Assembly (NCBI GenBank): GCA_021299565.1
Contig: JAJTHA010000073.1
Span: 1-20,357 of the forward strand
Direction: 5' to 3'
DNA: 20,357 nt
From: Candidatus Caenarcanales bacterium
GTDB taxonomy: Bacteria > Cyanobacteriota > Vampirovibrionia > LMEP-6097
Below, piece by piece: positions 6,533 through 13,611 of this stretch. The notes under the pieces are model-generated. The model saw only the letters and a list, made by a program, of their open reading frames with translations. It ran no database searches and had not been told where the DNA came from. Position 1 is the stretch's first letter, and every line of letters starts with the position of its first letter. The translations under genes were made by a program, and so were the position numbers.

Positions 6533-7354
6533 TTAGCTTAGTCTTTCCTGATGAAACTTTATGTGATCCTCGATAAACGTACTTATAAAGTAATAGCTAT
6601 GATCGTAACCTTCTCTATAATTCACTTTAAGGCTCTGATGATTTTGTTTACAGCAACTTTCAAAATTTTCAACTAGTAGTTGCTCATGCAAAAATTCATC
6701 AGTCGTTCCTTGATCAATCAATATAGTATCTTTAAAAATTTTGCCTTGATTAATAAGTGAGCAACTATCATATTGATGCCATAAATTTTTGTCATCTCCT
6801 AGATAACCCCTAAAAGCTTTTTGACCCCAAGGGCAATTCACAGGGTTAGCAATTGGTGCAAATGCTGACACCGATTGATATTGGTCGGGCCTTTTGAGTG
6901 CACTTATCAAGGCCCCATGTCCACCCATTGAATGACCAAAAATTGAGATTTTAGTTACTGAAAAAAAGCTTTTAACTAGCTGATATAGTTCATCATTGAT
7001 ATAACTAAACATCAAGTAGTTATTTTTATAATTTTCTGTGCTCGCATCTACATAGAAAGAAGCTGCTGAGCCGAAGTCCCATGAATCATGCTCACCAGCT
7101 AGATTCAAGCCTCTTGGTGATGTATCAGGGCAAATGATCATGGTGTTAGTTTTTGAAAGAATTTTTTGTGAATTTGCTTTAATCATGAAGTTTTCTTCAT
7201 TGCAAGTAAGACCTGAAAGCCAAATGATGCAAGACTTCACTTCTTTGTTGGGTGCAAAGCTTGAAAAACGCATTTTGGTTTTAGTGGATTTAGAGTCGTG
7301 TTCCCAAAAATCTACGTCACTATCAAAACATTTAATTGACTTTATTTTCTTCAT
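6533..7354 (-). CDS. fghA: S-formylglutathione hydrolase
   Basis: A 273-residue alpha/beta hydrolase of the FrmB/FghA (esterase D) family, normal length. It hydrolyses S-formylglutathione to formate and glutathione, the second step of glutathione-dependent formaldehyde oxidation. Visible marks are WLSGLTCNEENF (45-56) with the conserved C51, CPDTSPRG (75-82), the nucleophile elbow GHSMGG (140-145, S142), a catalytic Asp in DQGTTDEFL (D219) and H252 in GYDHSYYFI. The ATG lies 1 base after the stop of adhC, so both are on one transcript and the two enzymes act in succession. No good ribosome binding site is seen, consistent with coupling to adhC translation. Confidence 0.96.
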   Translation of the reverse strand: MKKIKSIKCFDSDVDFWEHDSKSTKTKMRFSSFAPNKEVKSCIIWLSGLTCNEENFMIKANSQKILSKTNTMIICPDTSPRGLNLAGEHDSWDFGSAASFYVDASTENYKNNYLMFSYINDELYQLVKSFFSVTKISIFGHSMGGHGALISALKRPDQYQSVSAFAPIANPVNCPWGQKAFRGYLGDDKNLWHQYDSCSLINQGKIFKDTILIDQGTTDEFLHEQLLVENFESCCKQNHQSLKVNYREGYDHSYYFISTFIEDHIKFHQERLS

Positions 7355-7355
7355 T

Positions 7356-8468
7356 TTAAAATCTAATTACAGACCTGATGCTTTTACCTGATTTCATTAA
7401 ATCAAATGCTTTGTTTATTTGTTCGAGAGGCATTTCGAAGCTGACCATATCATCCAGATTTATTTCTCCAGCCATATACTTATCTACGTAATTTGGTAAT
7501 TCTGTGCGGCCCTTTACCCCACCAAAGGCAGATCCTTTCCACACTCTTCCTGTCACTAATTGAAAAGGTCTAGTGCTGATTTCTTCTCCCGCCGCAGCAA
7601 CTCCAATGATTATTGATTCTCCCCAGCCTTTATGACAGCATTCAAGTGCAGCTCTCATGAGTTTGGTATTGCCGACGCATTCAAAAGAGTAATCTACTCC
7701 ACCATTAGTCATCTCCACAATGACTTCTTGAACTGCTTGTTCAAAGTCTTTTGGATTCACGAAATCAGTTGCTCCTAATTGTTTGGCAAATGCAAATTTA
7801 TCTGGGTTGATATCAATTGCGATTATTCTTGAAGCTTTTGCTATTTTTGCTCCTTGAATTACTGATAAACCAATTCCACCAAGCCCAAATACCGCAACAC
7901 ACGAGCCTTCTTTGACTTTTGCAGTGTTTAGAACAGCTCCAATTCCTGTTGTTACACCGCAACCTAAAAGACAGATTTTCTCTAAGGGTGCTTTAGGATT
8001 GACTTTCGCGAGTGAAATTTCTGGCACAACAGTATATTCTGCAAAAGTTGATGTACCCATATAGTGGTAAATGGGTTTTCCATTTTTGGAAAATCTACTG
8101 GTTCCATCTGGCATCAATCCTTTACCTTGTGTGATTCGAATCTTTTGGCACAAATTGGTTCTACCTGATTTGCAGAATTCACATTCTCTGCATTCTGGAA
8201 TGTACAAAGGAATCACATGATCACCAACTGCAAGAGAGCTTACTCCTTCCCCAATCGCCTCAACAATCCCTCCACCTTCGTGTCCAAGTATTACTGGGAA
8301 AATTCCTTCAGGGTCAGAACCGGATAATGTATAAGCATCAGTATGACAAACTCCGCTTGCAATAATTTTTACTAAAACCTCACCTTTTTTAGGTGCTTCT
8401 AGGTCAACTTCTTCTATTGATAAGGGTTCATTAGCTTTCCATGCAACCGCGGCTTTAACTTTCATCAT
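7356..8468 (-). CDS. adhC: S-(hydroxymethyl)glutathione dehydrogenase (class III ADH)
   Basis: A 370-residue zinc-dependent medium-chain alcohol dehydrogenase of class III (also called FrmA/FlhA). It oxidises the spontaneous adduct of formaldehyde and glutathione to S-formylglutathione with NAD+. Catalytic zinc ligands are C41, H63 (GHEGGG) and C170, with structural zinc cysteines C93, C96, C99 and C107. The Rossmann motif GLGGIG is at 195-200 with D219 following, as in NAD-dependent members. TFAEYTVV, TTGIGAVLNTAKV and the GGVKGRTELP segment are typical of class III. It starts with two adjacent ATGs; I use the first. It leads a two-gene operon with the hydrolase. The ABC-F gene is transcribed away from it. 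Confidence 0.97.
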   Translation of the reverse strand: MMKVKAAVAWKANEPLSIEEVDLEAPKKGEVLVKIIASGVCHTDAYTLSGSDPEGIFPVILGHEGGGIVEAIGEGVSSLAVGDHVIPLYIPECRECEFCKSGRTNLCQKIRITQGKGLMPDGTSRFSKNGKPIYHYMGTSTFAEYTVVPEISLAKVNPKAPLEKICLLGCGVTTGIGAVLNTAKVKEGSCVAVFGLGGIGLSVIQGAKIAKASRIIAIDINPDKFAFAKQLGATDFVNPKDFEQAVQEVIVEMTNGGVDYSFECVGNTKLMRAALECCHKGWGESIIIGVAAAGEEISTRPFQLVTGRVWKGSAFGGVKGRTELPNYVDKYMAGEINLDDMVSFEMPLEQINKAFDLMKSGKSIRSVIRF

Positions 8469-8483
8469 ACTTACAATATCTAA

Positions 8484-8511
8484 TTTATAACGTTAATCCC
8501 CTAATTGCAAA
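8484..8511 (-). promoter_or_regulatory. Putative adhC promoter with an operator-like spacer
   Basis: On the minus strand TTTGCA (8506-8511) and TATAAA (8484-8489) are 16 bases apart. The spacer contains ATTAGGGGATT (8495-8505), which recurs in related form at 8533-8542 (inverted) and 8572-8579 (inverted, TAGGGGAT on the plus strand). A repeated dyad inside the promoter spacer is a likely repressor or activator site; formaldehyde-responsive control would fit, but that is inference. Confidence 0.45.
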
Positions 8512-8599
8512 TAACCGTAGTATTGACATCAGATTAGGGATTCTTTCAAAAGCTTTTTCTAGATTGGGGTCTAGGGGATAGATTAGAGCGGAGAAGAAT

Positions 8600-8643
8600 T
8601 TAATAAGTTTATAAATTTGTGAGTGTTACTTATTAAGTATAAT
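8600..8643 (+). promoter_or_regulatory. Putative ABC-F gene promoter with inverted repeat
   Basis: TATAAT at 8638-8643 ends 9 bases before the ATG. A possible -35 is TTTGTG (8616-8621), 16 bases upstream. A perfect 9-bp inverted repeat, TTAATAAGT (8600-8608) and ACTTATTAA (8628-8636), surrounds that -35 region with a 19-base spacer, so it could be an operator. A short GAGG lies 4 bases before the ATG, so the mRNA would have a very short or no leader. Confidence 0.45.
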
Positions 8644-8652
8644 TGAGGCTTC

Positions 8653-10560
8653 ATGCTTATTCATGCACAAGATCTATGTCTTTTTTATGGTCAAAAGGTG
8701 ATTTTGTTCAATGTTAATTTGAAACTCACCACCCAAAGCCGTATTGGTTTAGTTGGAGCCAATGGTGCTGGAAAATCCACTTTGATCAAGTGCTTGATGC
8801 AACAAATGGCTCCGCATGAAGGATCAGTTACTAAGGCTTCCAATATTCAAGTCAAATGCCTTACCCAGAATCCAGAATTAACTCCTGGAAATACTTTAAA
8901 GCAAGAGCTTTATAGTGTCTTTGATGAAATCCAAACTTTACAAAAGCAAGAAGAAAAAATCATTGCAAGTCTTGCTGAATTATCCGATGATGAAATGCAA
9001 GAAGCTCTTATCAAGCTGGCTACTATTCAAGAAAAATTAGACAGATATGATGTTGGCAAATTAGATGAAAAAATCGGCAGAATGATTACAGGGCTAGGAT
9101 TCAGTCTTGATGAGCTTGATAGACCAGTTGATAAATTTAGCGGTGGCTGGCAGATGAGAATTAATCTTGCCAAAGTTTTATTACAAGAAGCAGATTTGAT
9201 TCTTATGGATGAGCCGACCAATCATTTGGATATGGAGGCTTGCGCTTGGCTAGAAGACTTTTTAAGAACTTATCCTAAAGGTATTTTGGTTGTGTCTCAC
9301 GATAGAAGATTTTTAGATCAAGTTGTTACAGAAATCGCGGAACTTGAAAGAGGCGAATTAACTCTTTATGCCGGTAATTACACCAAATACAAAATCCAAA
9401 AAGAAGCTAATAGAGAGATTAAGGCAGCAGCAGCAGCAAGACAAGAAAAACTTCTTGCAGAACAAAGGGCTTTTGTAGACAGGTTTAGAGCAAGTGCTAC
9501 AAAAAGTACTCAAGCAAAAAGTAGAGAAAAACAATTAGATAAAATAGAAATTATTGAAGCACCAAAATCCGATCTCAAAAAATTATTTTTCAAATTCCCC
9601 ACGATAACTCCTAGTTATAGAGAAGTGCTCAAAATCGAAAATTTATCAAAAAGTTTTGGTGAACATAAATTATTTGCCAAAGTAAATTTGGATCTTGAGT
9701 GGACTAAAGAAGAGCCACAAAGAGTTTTTATTCTTGGGGCTAATGGTTGTGGTAAAACCACTTTCTTCAAAATACTTATGGGCTTAGAAGAGCCGACTAC
9801 TGGTAGTCTTAGGTTTGGTGAGAGAGTGATGATTGGTTATTATGCTCAGCATCAATTGCAGATTTTGGATTCCGCTAAAACAGTGTTTCAGACTTTAGAA
9901 GAAGCAATGCCAAAGGCTCACCAGAATGAGGTTAGATCAATATTAGGAAGATTTCTTTTTAGTGGTGATCAAGTACATAAAGAAGTTGGCTTAATTAGTG
10001 GGGGCGAAAAAGCCAAATTGGCAATCGCGAAATTAATGGTAACTGGTCCAAATACTTTATTGTTGGATGAACCTACGAACCATTTAGACACCCCTTCACA
10101 AGAAGCAGTTGAAGGCGCTCTCAAAGATTACGAAGGAACCGTAATTGCAATTTCTCACGACAGATATTTTATTGAAAATCATGCAACTCAGATTTGGGAA
10201 TTTTATAAAGGCAACTTAATTGTTTTTAAAGGCCGATACAAAAATTATTTAGAAAAGAGATCAGAGTATATGTCTCAGTGCACTGACAATTTAAAAAAAC
10301 CAGTCTCCGAAGTTGCAAAACCTACTCAGTATGAGCTTTTTAAAGAATCAAAAGTAAGTCCTAAGCAAGTTAAAACTCTAGAAAAAAATATAGAAAAATT
10401 ACAAAAAGAAAAATCAAAAATTGAAGAGGCAATGCTTAACCCAGCTATTGCTGATAATTATCATGAACTGACTCAGTTAACTAGTGATTTAGAAAAAATC
10501 AAAATTCAATTAGATGAATTAGAGCATCAATGGTTGGATCTGACTTCATCAGTGCTATAA
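8653..10560 (+). CDS. ABC-F family ATP-binding protein (Uup/YheS-like)
   Basis: A 635-residue soluble protein with two ABC ATPase domains and no membrane segments. Domain 1 has Walker A GANGAGKST (35-43), signature FSGGW (162-166), Walker B ending LILMDEPTNHLD with catalytic E187, and switch H215. The interdomain linker (about 250-300, rich in A, K, R and Q, with RFRASATKSTQAKSREKQ) is the P-site tRNA interaction motif region of ABC-F proteins. Domain 2 has GANGCGKTT (362-370), ISGGE (448-452) and TLLLDEPTNHLD with E473. A C-terminal coiled coil (about 575-635) resembles that of Uup and YheS. ABC-F proteins act on the ribosome, resolving stalled states or giving antibiotic protection. This looks like a housekeeping member; the exact subfamily is uncertain. 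Confidence 0.95.
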   Translation: MLIHAQDLCLFYGQKVILFNVNLKLTTQSRIGLVGANGAGKSTLIKCLMQQMAPHEGSVTKASNIQVKCLTQNPELTPGNTLKQELYSVFDEIQTLQKQEEKIIASLAELSDDEMQEALIKLATIQEKLDRYDVGKLDEKIGRMITGLGFSLDELDRPVDKFSGGWQMRINLAKVLLQEADLILMDEPTNHLDMEACAWLEDFLRTYPKGILVVSHDRRFLDQVVTEIAELERGELTLYAGNYTKYKIQKEANREIKAAAAARQEKLLAEQRAFVDRFRASATKSTQAKSREKQLDKIEIIEAPKSDLKKLFFKFPTITPSYREVLKIENLSKSFGEHKLFAKVNLDLEWTKEEPQRVFILGANGCGKTTFFKILMGLEEPTTGSLRFGERVMIGYYAQHQLQILDSAKTVFQTLEEAMPKAHQNEVRSILGRFLFSGDQVHKEVGLISGGEKAKLAIAKLMVTGPNTLLLDEPTNHLDTPSQEAVEGALKDYEGTVIAISHDRYFIENHATQIWEFYKGNLIVFKGRYKNYLEKRSEYMSQCTDNLKKPVSEVAKPTQYELFKESKVSPKQVKTLEKNIEKLQKEKSKIEEAMLNPAIADNYHELTQLTSDLEKIKIQLDELEHQWLDLTSSVL

Positions 10561-10569
10561 TTGATTTTA

Positions 10570-11097
10570 ATGAACAAGATATACGCTTTATTATTACTGC
10601 TTTCTAGCACTTTTTTGATGCAGGCTTGTAATGAAAAAAGCTCAAAGGAAAAAATTAATATGCAAACATTAGAACAGGCTCCAGATTTTACATTGTTAGA
10701 TCAAGACAACAAATCACACAAACTTTCAGACTATTCGAGTCAGTATGTTTTGGTTTATTTTTATCCAAAAGATGATACACCTGGCTGTACCAAAGAAGCT
10801 TGTATGCTTCGTGATAATTACGAAGGTTTTAAAGAGAGAAATATTCAAGTTTTTGGTATCAGCTCTGACGATCCAGCTAGCCACAAAAAGTTTATTGAAA
10901 AATATCATTTACCATTCACTCTGCTCTCAGATACTGAAAAATCTGTTGCCAAATTGTATGATGCTGAAGGGATTTTCCTCAAAAGGATTTCCTATTTGAT
11001 AGCGCCAGGCGGAAAAATACTCAAGTTTTATCCAAATGTTGATCCAGCTAATCATGCTTCAGAAATACTTGCTGATTTTGATTCTGCAAAAAACTAA
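10570..11097 (+). CDS. bcp: Bcp-type peroxiredoxin with lipoprotein-like N-terminus
   Basis: A thioredoxin-dependent peroxiredoxin that reduces hydroperoxides. The peroxidatic cysteine is C73 in DDTPGCTKEAC and the resolving cysteine C78, five residues on, the atypical 2-Cys BCP arrangement. From this ATG the protein has 175 residues, about 20 more than cytoplasmic Bcp. The extra N-terminus MNKIYALLLLLSSTFLMQAC has a hydrophobic core and ends in MQAC, a weak lipobox with C20, suggesting an exported, possibly lipid-anchored form. A TTG at 10561 in the same frame is less likely. An internal ATG at 10660, preceded by AAAGGAA, would give a standard cytoplasmic Bcp starting MQTLEQAPDF. The gene starts 9 bases after the ABC-F stop, so the two are probably cotranscribed. 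Confidence 0.93.
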   Translation: MNKIYALLLLLSSTFLMQACNEKSSKEKINMQTLEQAPDFTLLDQDNKSHKLSDYSSQYVLVYFYPKDDTPGCTKEACMLRDNYEGFKERNIQVFGISSDDPASHKKFIEKYHLPFTLLSDTEKSVAKLYDAEGIFLKRISYLIAPGGKILKFYPNVDPANHASEILADFDSAKN

Positions 11098-11130
11098 AAC
11101 TGCTTATTATTTAGGTGTGTATAGCTAAAG

Positions 11131-11155
11131 AAAACCCCTAATTTATAGGGGTTTT
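11131..11155 (+). terminator. Rho-independent terminator after bcp
   Basis: AAAACCCCTA (11131-11140) and TAGGGGTTTT (11146-11155) form a perfect 10-bp stem with a 5-base loop (ATTTA); the last bases of the stem supply the T run. It lies 34 bases after the bcp stop and separates the ABC-F/bcp unit from the Tad operon. Confidence 0.85.
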
Positions 11156-11176
11156 CCACAAATTTTTAAAAAGGCC

Positions 11177-11204
11177 TTGCCAAATTTATTTTGAGTCTGA
11201 TAAT
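11177..11204 (+). promoter_or_regulatory. Putative Tad operon promoter
   Basis: TTGCCA (11177-11182) and GATAAT (11199-11204), 16 bases apart, are each one base from consensus. The region between the terminator and the first Tad-locus gene (11156-11275) has no other obvious content apart from a second TATAAT (11233-11238) without a matching -35. The predicted leader would be about 65 bases. Confidence 0.4.
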
Positions 11205-11263
11205 ATAATTCCTTAATTGTTCAGAATAATTTTATAATTATTTTTGAGTATTTAGTTCAATAC

Positions 11264-11272
11264 GGGAGAGGG
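11264..11272 (+). promoter_or_regulatory. Ribosome binding site fixing a TTG start
   Basis: The purine run GGGAGAGGG ends 3 bases before the TTG at 11276; its GGGAG part lies at normal spacing. No in-frame ATG occurs until beyond the signal peptide core, so this element supports TTG as the true start of the first Tad-locus gene. Confidence 0.6.
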
Positions 11273-11275
11273 AAA

Positions 11276-12562
11276 TTGTTAGAAAAAATAAAAGTATTAT
11301 TTTTGGCTGGTATTATTTTATCTATGCATCAGTTAAGCGCTTATGCATTTGAGATTGCAAGAATTCACAATATTTATTTTACGGGCACAGATAGCTTTTT
11401 GATGGAAACTAGCGCAAGTCCAGAAATAGAAACTATTGCTAATAAAATAATTATTAAAAATGCCAGATTATCCAAGCAAGTGCCAAGACAAATTTTTCAT
11501 TCAAAGCACCCTTTGATGATTAGCAGTTCGGTTTCTGATATTAGATCACTTTTTAAAGCCAAAGATGAAATCGTCATCAAAGCATTTGCTAAGCAAAACG
11601 AGAAATTTAAATTGGTAGTTCGAGAAGTTTTGTTAGGACAAGCTTATGAAATTGTTTTTGAACCAATGCCTATTGAACAAACAGTTGTTGATGAGCCAAA
11701 AATTTCAAAAGATTTATTAGCCGATGAAAGAATAATTAGTGATGATGTCTTGCCGCAATTATCAAGTGATGTTAATTTGCCACATCAAGCTCAGGTACAG
11801 GCTTTCGATAGAACAATGTATCAGGTTCAGTCAAATCCCTCTTCGTTAGAAAACTTCATGAACACTTTGGACCCAGGTCTAAAAAATAGTCTGAAAAATG
11901 ACTCGGTTTTTCATGAAGATGTTTATAGCAAAGCAGATGCCGCTTCAATGCAGGCACTCGCTGATAAACTTGAGAGTTTGGGTTATACCAATCAAGCTTA
12001 TCAAGCTTATAAAAATTCTTTGGCTATTGATCCAAGCAGTACCAAAGCCAAATTAGGACTTGCTCGTACGACAGAGGATAAAAACGAAAGCCTTAAGAAT
12101 TTTTTGGAAAGCATTGATAATCAAGCTTTGATAGCGGTAGCTAACTCTTGGCATGCAGAGGGTTTGAGTCAATCTAATCCTAAAGTTATTGCCCAAGCTA
12201 TGGTACCTTATCAATTTGCGATTTTGAAAAATCCGACAGAAGCCAAATATAGATTTGATTACGCGCAAATTTTAGAAAGCTCAGGGCTTGAATTTTTAGG
12301 ACAAGCTAGCCAAAGATATTTAGAGGCAGCAGTGCTTGCTAAAAAGCAATATCAGGAAGGTAACAAGTCTTTAGAATTCTTGATGAGAGATTCTACAGAA
12401 GCTTTAATAAGAGTGCTTACTCAAAGTGGTCGACAAGAAGAAGCTCTTAAATACTGCAATTCATATATTGCGATGGGCTACAGAAGCTTTTCAGATGGAA
12501 GAGCGATTGCAGCAATAATTCGTGAGATTAGATATAACAAAAACCCATTTATTAGATCATGA
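11276..12562 (+). CDS. Exported TPR-like protein, first gene of the Tad operon
   Basis: A 428-residue protein from a TTG start with a strong ribosome binding site. Residues 1-24 are a signal peptide (core VLFLAGIILSMHQL, end SAYA before FEIARI). Residues 25-130 form a beta-rich domain of unknown type, with hydrophobic strands such as FKLVVREVLLGQAYEIVFEP. Residues 130-215 look disordered or linker-like. The C-terminal half is helical, with a clear TPR-like unit at about 223-265 (ALADKLESLGYTNQAYQAYK then SLAIDPSSTKAKLGLAR) and weaker ones around 293-335 and 375-405. A TPR protein is common in Tad loci (TadD), so it may help assemble or stabilise the secretin complex in the periplasm; this is inferred from context. 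It overlaps the next gene by 4 bases (ATGA). Confidence 0.75.
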   Translation: MLEKIKVLFLAGIILSMHQLSAYAFEIARIHNIYFTGTDSFLMETSASPEIETIANKIIIKNARLSKQVPRQIFHSKHPLMISSSVSDIRSLFKAKDEIVIKAFAKQNEKFKLVVREVLLGQAYEIVFEPMPIEQTVVDEPKISKDLLADERIISDDVLPQLSSDVNLPHQAQVQAFDRTMYQVQSNPSSLENFMNTLDPGLKNSLKNDSVFHEDVYSKADAASMQALADKLESLGYTNQAYQAYKNSLAIDPSSTKAKLGLARTTEDKNESLKNFLESIDNQALIAVANSWHAEGLSQSNPKVIAQAMVPYQFAILKNPTEAKYRFDYAQILESSGLEFLGQASQRYLEAAVLAKKQYQEGNKSLEFLMRDSTEALIRVLTQSGRQEEALKYCNSYIAMGYRSFSDGRAIAAIIREIRYNKNPFIRS

Positions 12563-13446
12563 GAATAGCTTTTTTAATTTTAATTTGTATGATAACTTCT
12601 TGGCCAGCTAAAGCCAGTTGGAATCTCAACAATGATTATCTTTCAAAAATCACTGAAACAGAGTTTGAAACAAATGTGCGCTTTGAAGATTTGGATTTTA
12701 GTGATAGACCAGAAGTTACAGTATGGCTAGAGCAGATGGATCAAGCGCTTGATGCCTTGCCGAGACTTGCAGTTAATCTAGATCTAAAACTAGATCATCA
12801 AGGTAAAGTTACAGCCTTATACTTGCTTTATTCTGAGGATAATGACAACGAAGAATTAAAAGATTTTTTGGCTTCTCTTTTAGAGTCTAGTTTTCCTTTA
12901 ATGCCAGAAGCAATTGATAAATCTACGGTTTTTAACTTGGATTGCTCAGCCATGTATTTAGAGAGACAAGCTTCCGTGCAATCTAAAATGGATCTTTTAA
13001 ATCAAAAGAAACAATTAGCAGAAAATTCTCATATCAAATTATTAGAACCTGAATACATTGATTATCCACGTTTAGGTGAATTGATGAAATTCACTTATGC
13101 AGACCAGGTTTTTTTAGCTCGTATTATTGATGTCAAGAAAGATTTTTTTGATATCGAACTTGAGTTGATCAAAGACGATTCTCTCAAAAAAGTTTTACAA
13201 GATCAGTTCTATCGTATAGAACGATCAGGTAAAAATTCTCATGATACTTGTAGTGTAGTTTTGCAGTCGGGATTGAATCATGCGCTAAGTGCTGGAATAT
13301 TTTCAGCAATTGGATCTCATGGCTTGATTCCGGGTGTAGCGGCTTTATTAGGGATGAGCGGAACTATACTACAGGAGCGTGAGAGACAAGAATCTTTTGA
13401 TCTTGTTAAAGGACAAACAATAAAATTCAAGGAGATAAAAACATGA
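12559..13446 (+). CDS. Exported protein of unknown function in the Tad operon
   Basis: A 295-residue protein that I do not recognise. It has a signal peptide (MRIAFLILICMITSWPAKA, cut before SWNL). The N-terminal half is acidic with NLDLKLDHQGKVTALYLLYSE (78 on), which could be a small alpha/beta domain. The middle holds LGELMKFTYADQVFLARIID, and the C-terminal part has a glycine/alanine-rich hydrophobic stretch (HALSAGIFSAIGSHGLIPGV, then AALLGMSG, around 243-270) that could insert in or pack against a membrane, followed by SFDLVKGQTIKFKEIKT. It overlaps both neighbours by 4 bases (ATGA), so it is tightly coupled to the TPR-like gene and the pilin-like gene. A periplasmic or outer-membrane accessory role in the Tad apparatus is inferred from position only. 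Confidence 0.7.
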   Translation: MRIAFLILICMITSWPAKASWNLNNDYLSKITETEFETNVRFEDLDFSDRPEVTVWLEQMDQALDALPRLAVNLDLKLDHQGKVTALYLLYSEDNDNEELKDFLASLLESSFPLMPEAIDKSTVFNLDCSAMYLERQASVQSKMDLLNQKKQLAENSHIKLLEPEYIDYPRLGELMKFTYADQVFLARIIDVKKDFFDIELELIKDDSLKKVLQDQFYRIERSGKNSHDTCSVVLQSGLNHALSAGIFSAIGSHGLIPGVAALLGMSGTILQERERQESFDLVKGQTIKFKEIKT

Positions 13447-13598
13447 AAGAGATATTAATTTATGGTGCTTTGGTTGCAGCAATTATAGGCGCTTCAGTAC
13501 CGGTGATTCAAGGACTTACTAATACGGTAACAACAAGTGGACAACAGGTCAACACTACTGTTCAAACCAGAATCAATACTTTACTTAGCAGTATTTAA
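13443..13598 (+). CDS. Small Flp-pilin-like protein, 51 residues
   Basis: A short gene starting at an ATG that overlaps the stop of the previous gene (ATGA). The product starts MKEILIYGALVAAIIGASVP, then VIQGLTNTVT, and ends QTRINTLLSSI. This resembles a mature Flp pilin: a short N-terminal hydrophobic helix containing a tyrosine (compare the IEYGLIAAL pattern), then a hydrophilic tail rich in T, N, Q and S. The size is right for Flp (50-60). Unlike ordinary Flp prepilins it lacks a charged leader and a G cleavage site, with only MK before the E. Its place in the Tad operon just before cpaB supports a pilin or pilin-like role. It could also be a small membrane accessory protein. Confidence 0.65.
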   Translation: MKEILIYGALVAAIIGASVPVIQGLTNTVTTSGQQVNTTVQTRINTLLSSI

Positions 13599-13611
13599 TT
13601 AAAGGAAAAAC

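Noticed and set aside
8523..8528. TTGACA as a -35 for the ABC-F gene
   Set aside because: No -10 hexamer 15-19 bases downstream, and it lies over 100 bases from the start codon.
9027..9221. Antisense open frame inside the ABC-F gene
   Set aside because: It overlaps a firmly identified gene with conserved motifs on the other strand; the same applies to the other antisense frames inside adhC, OYE, tadA and the secretin.
10561..10569. TTG start for the Bcp gene
   Set aside because: An ATG follows three codons later; the TTG directly after the ABC-F stop adds nothing recognisable.
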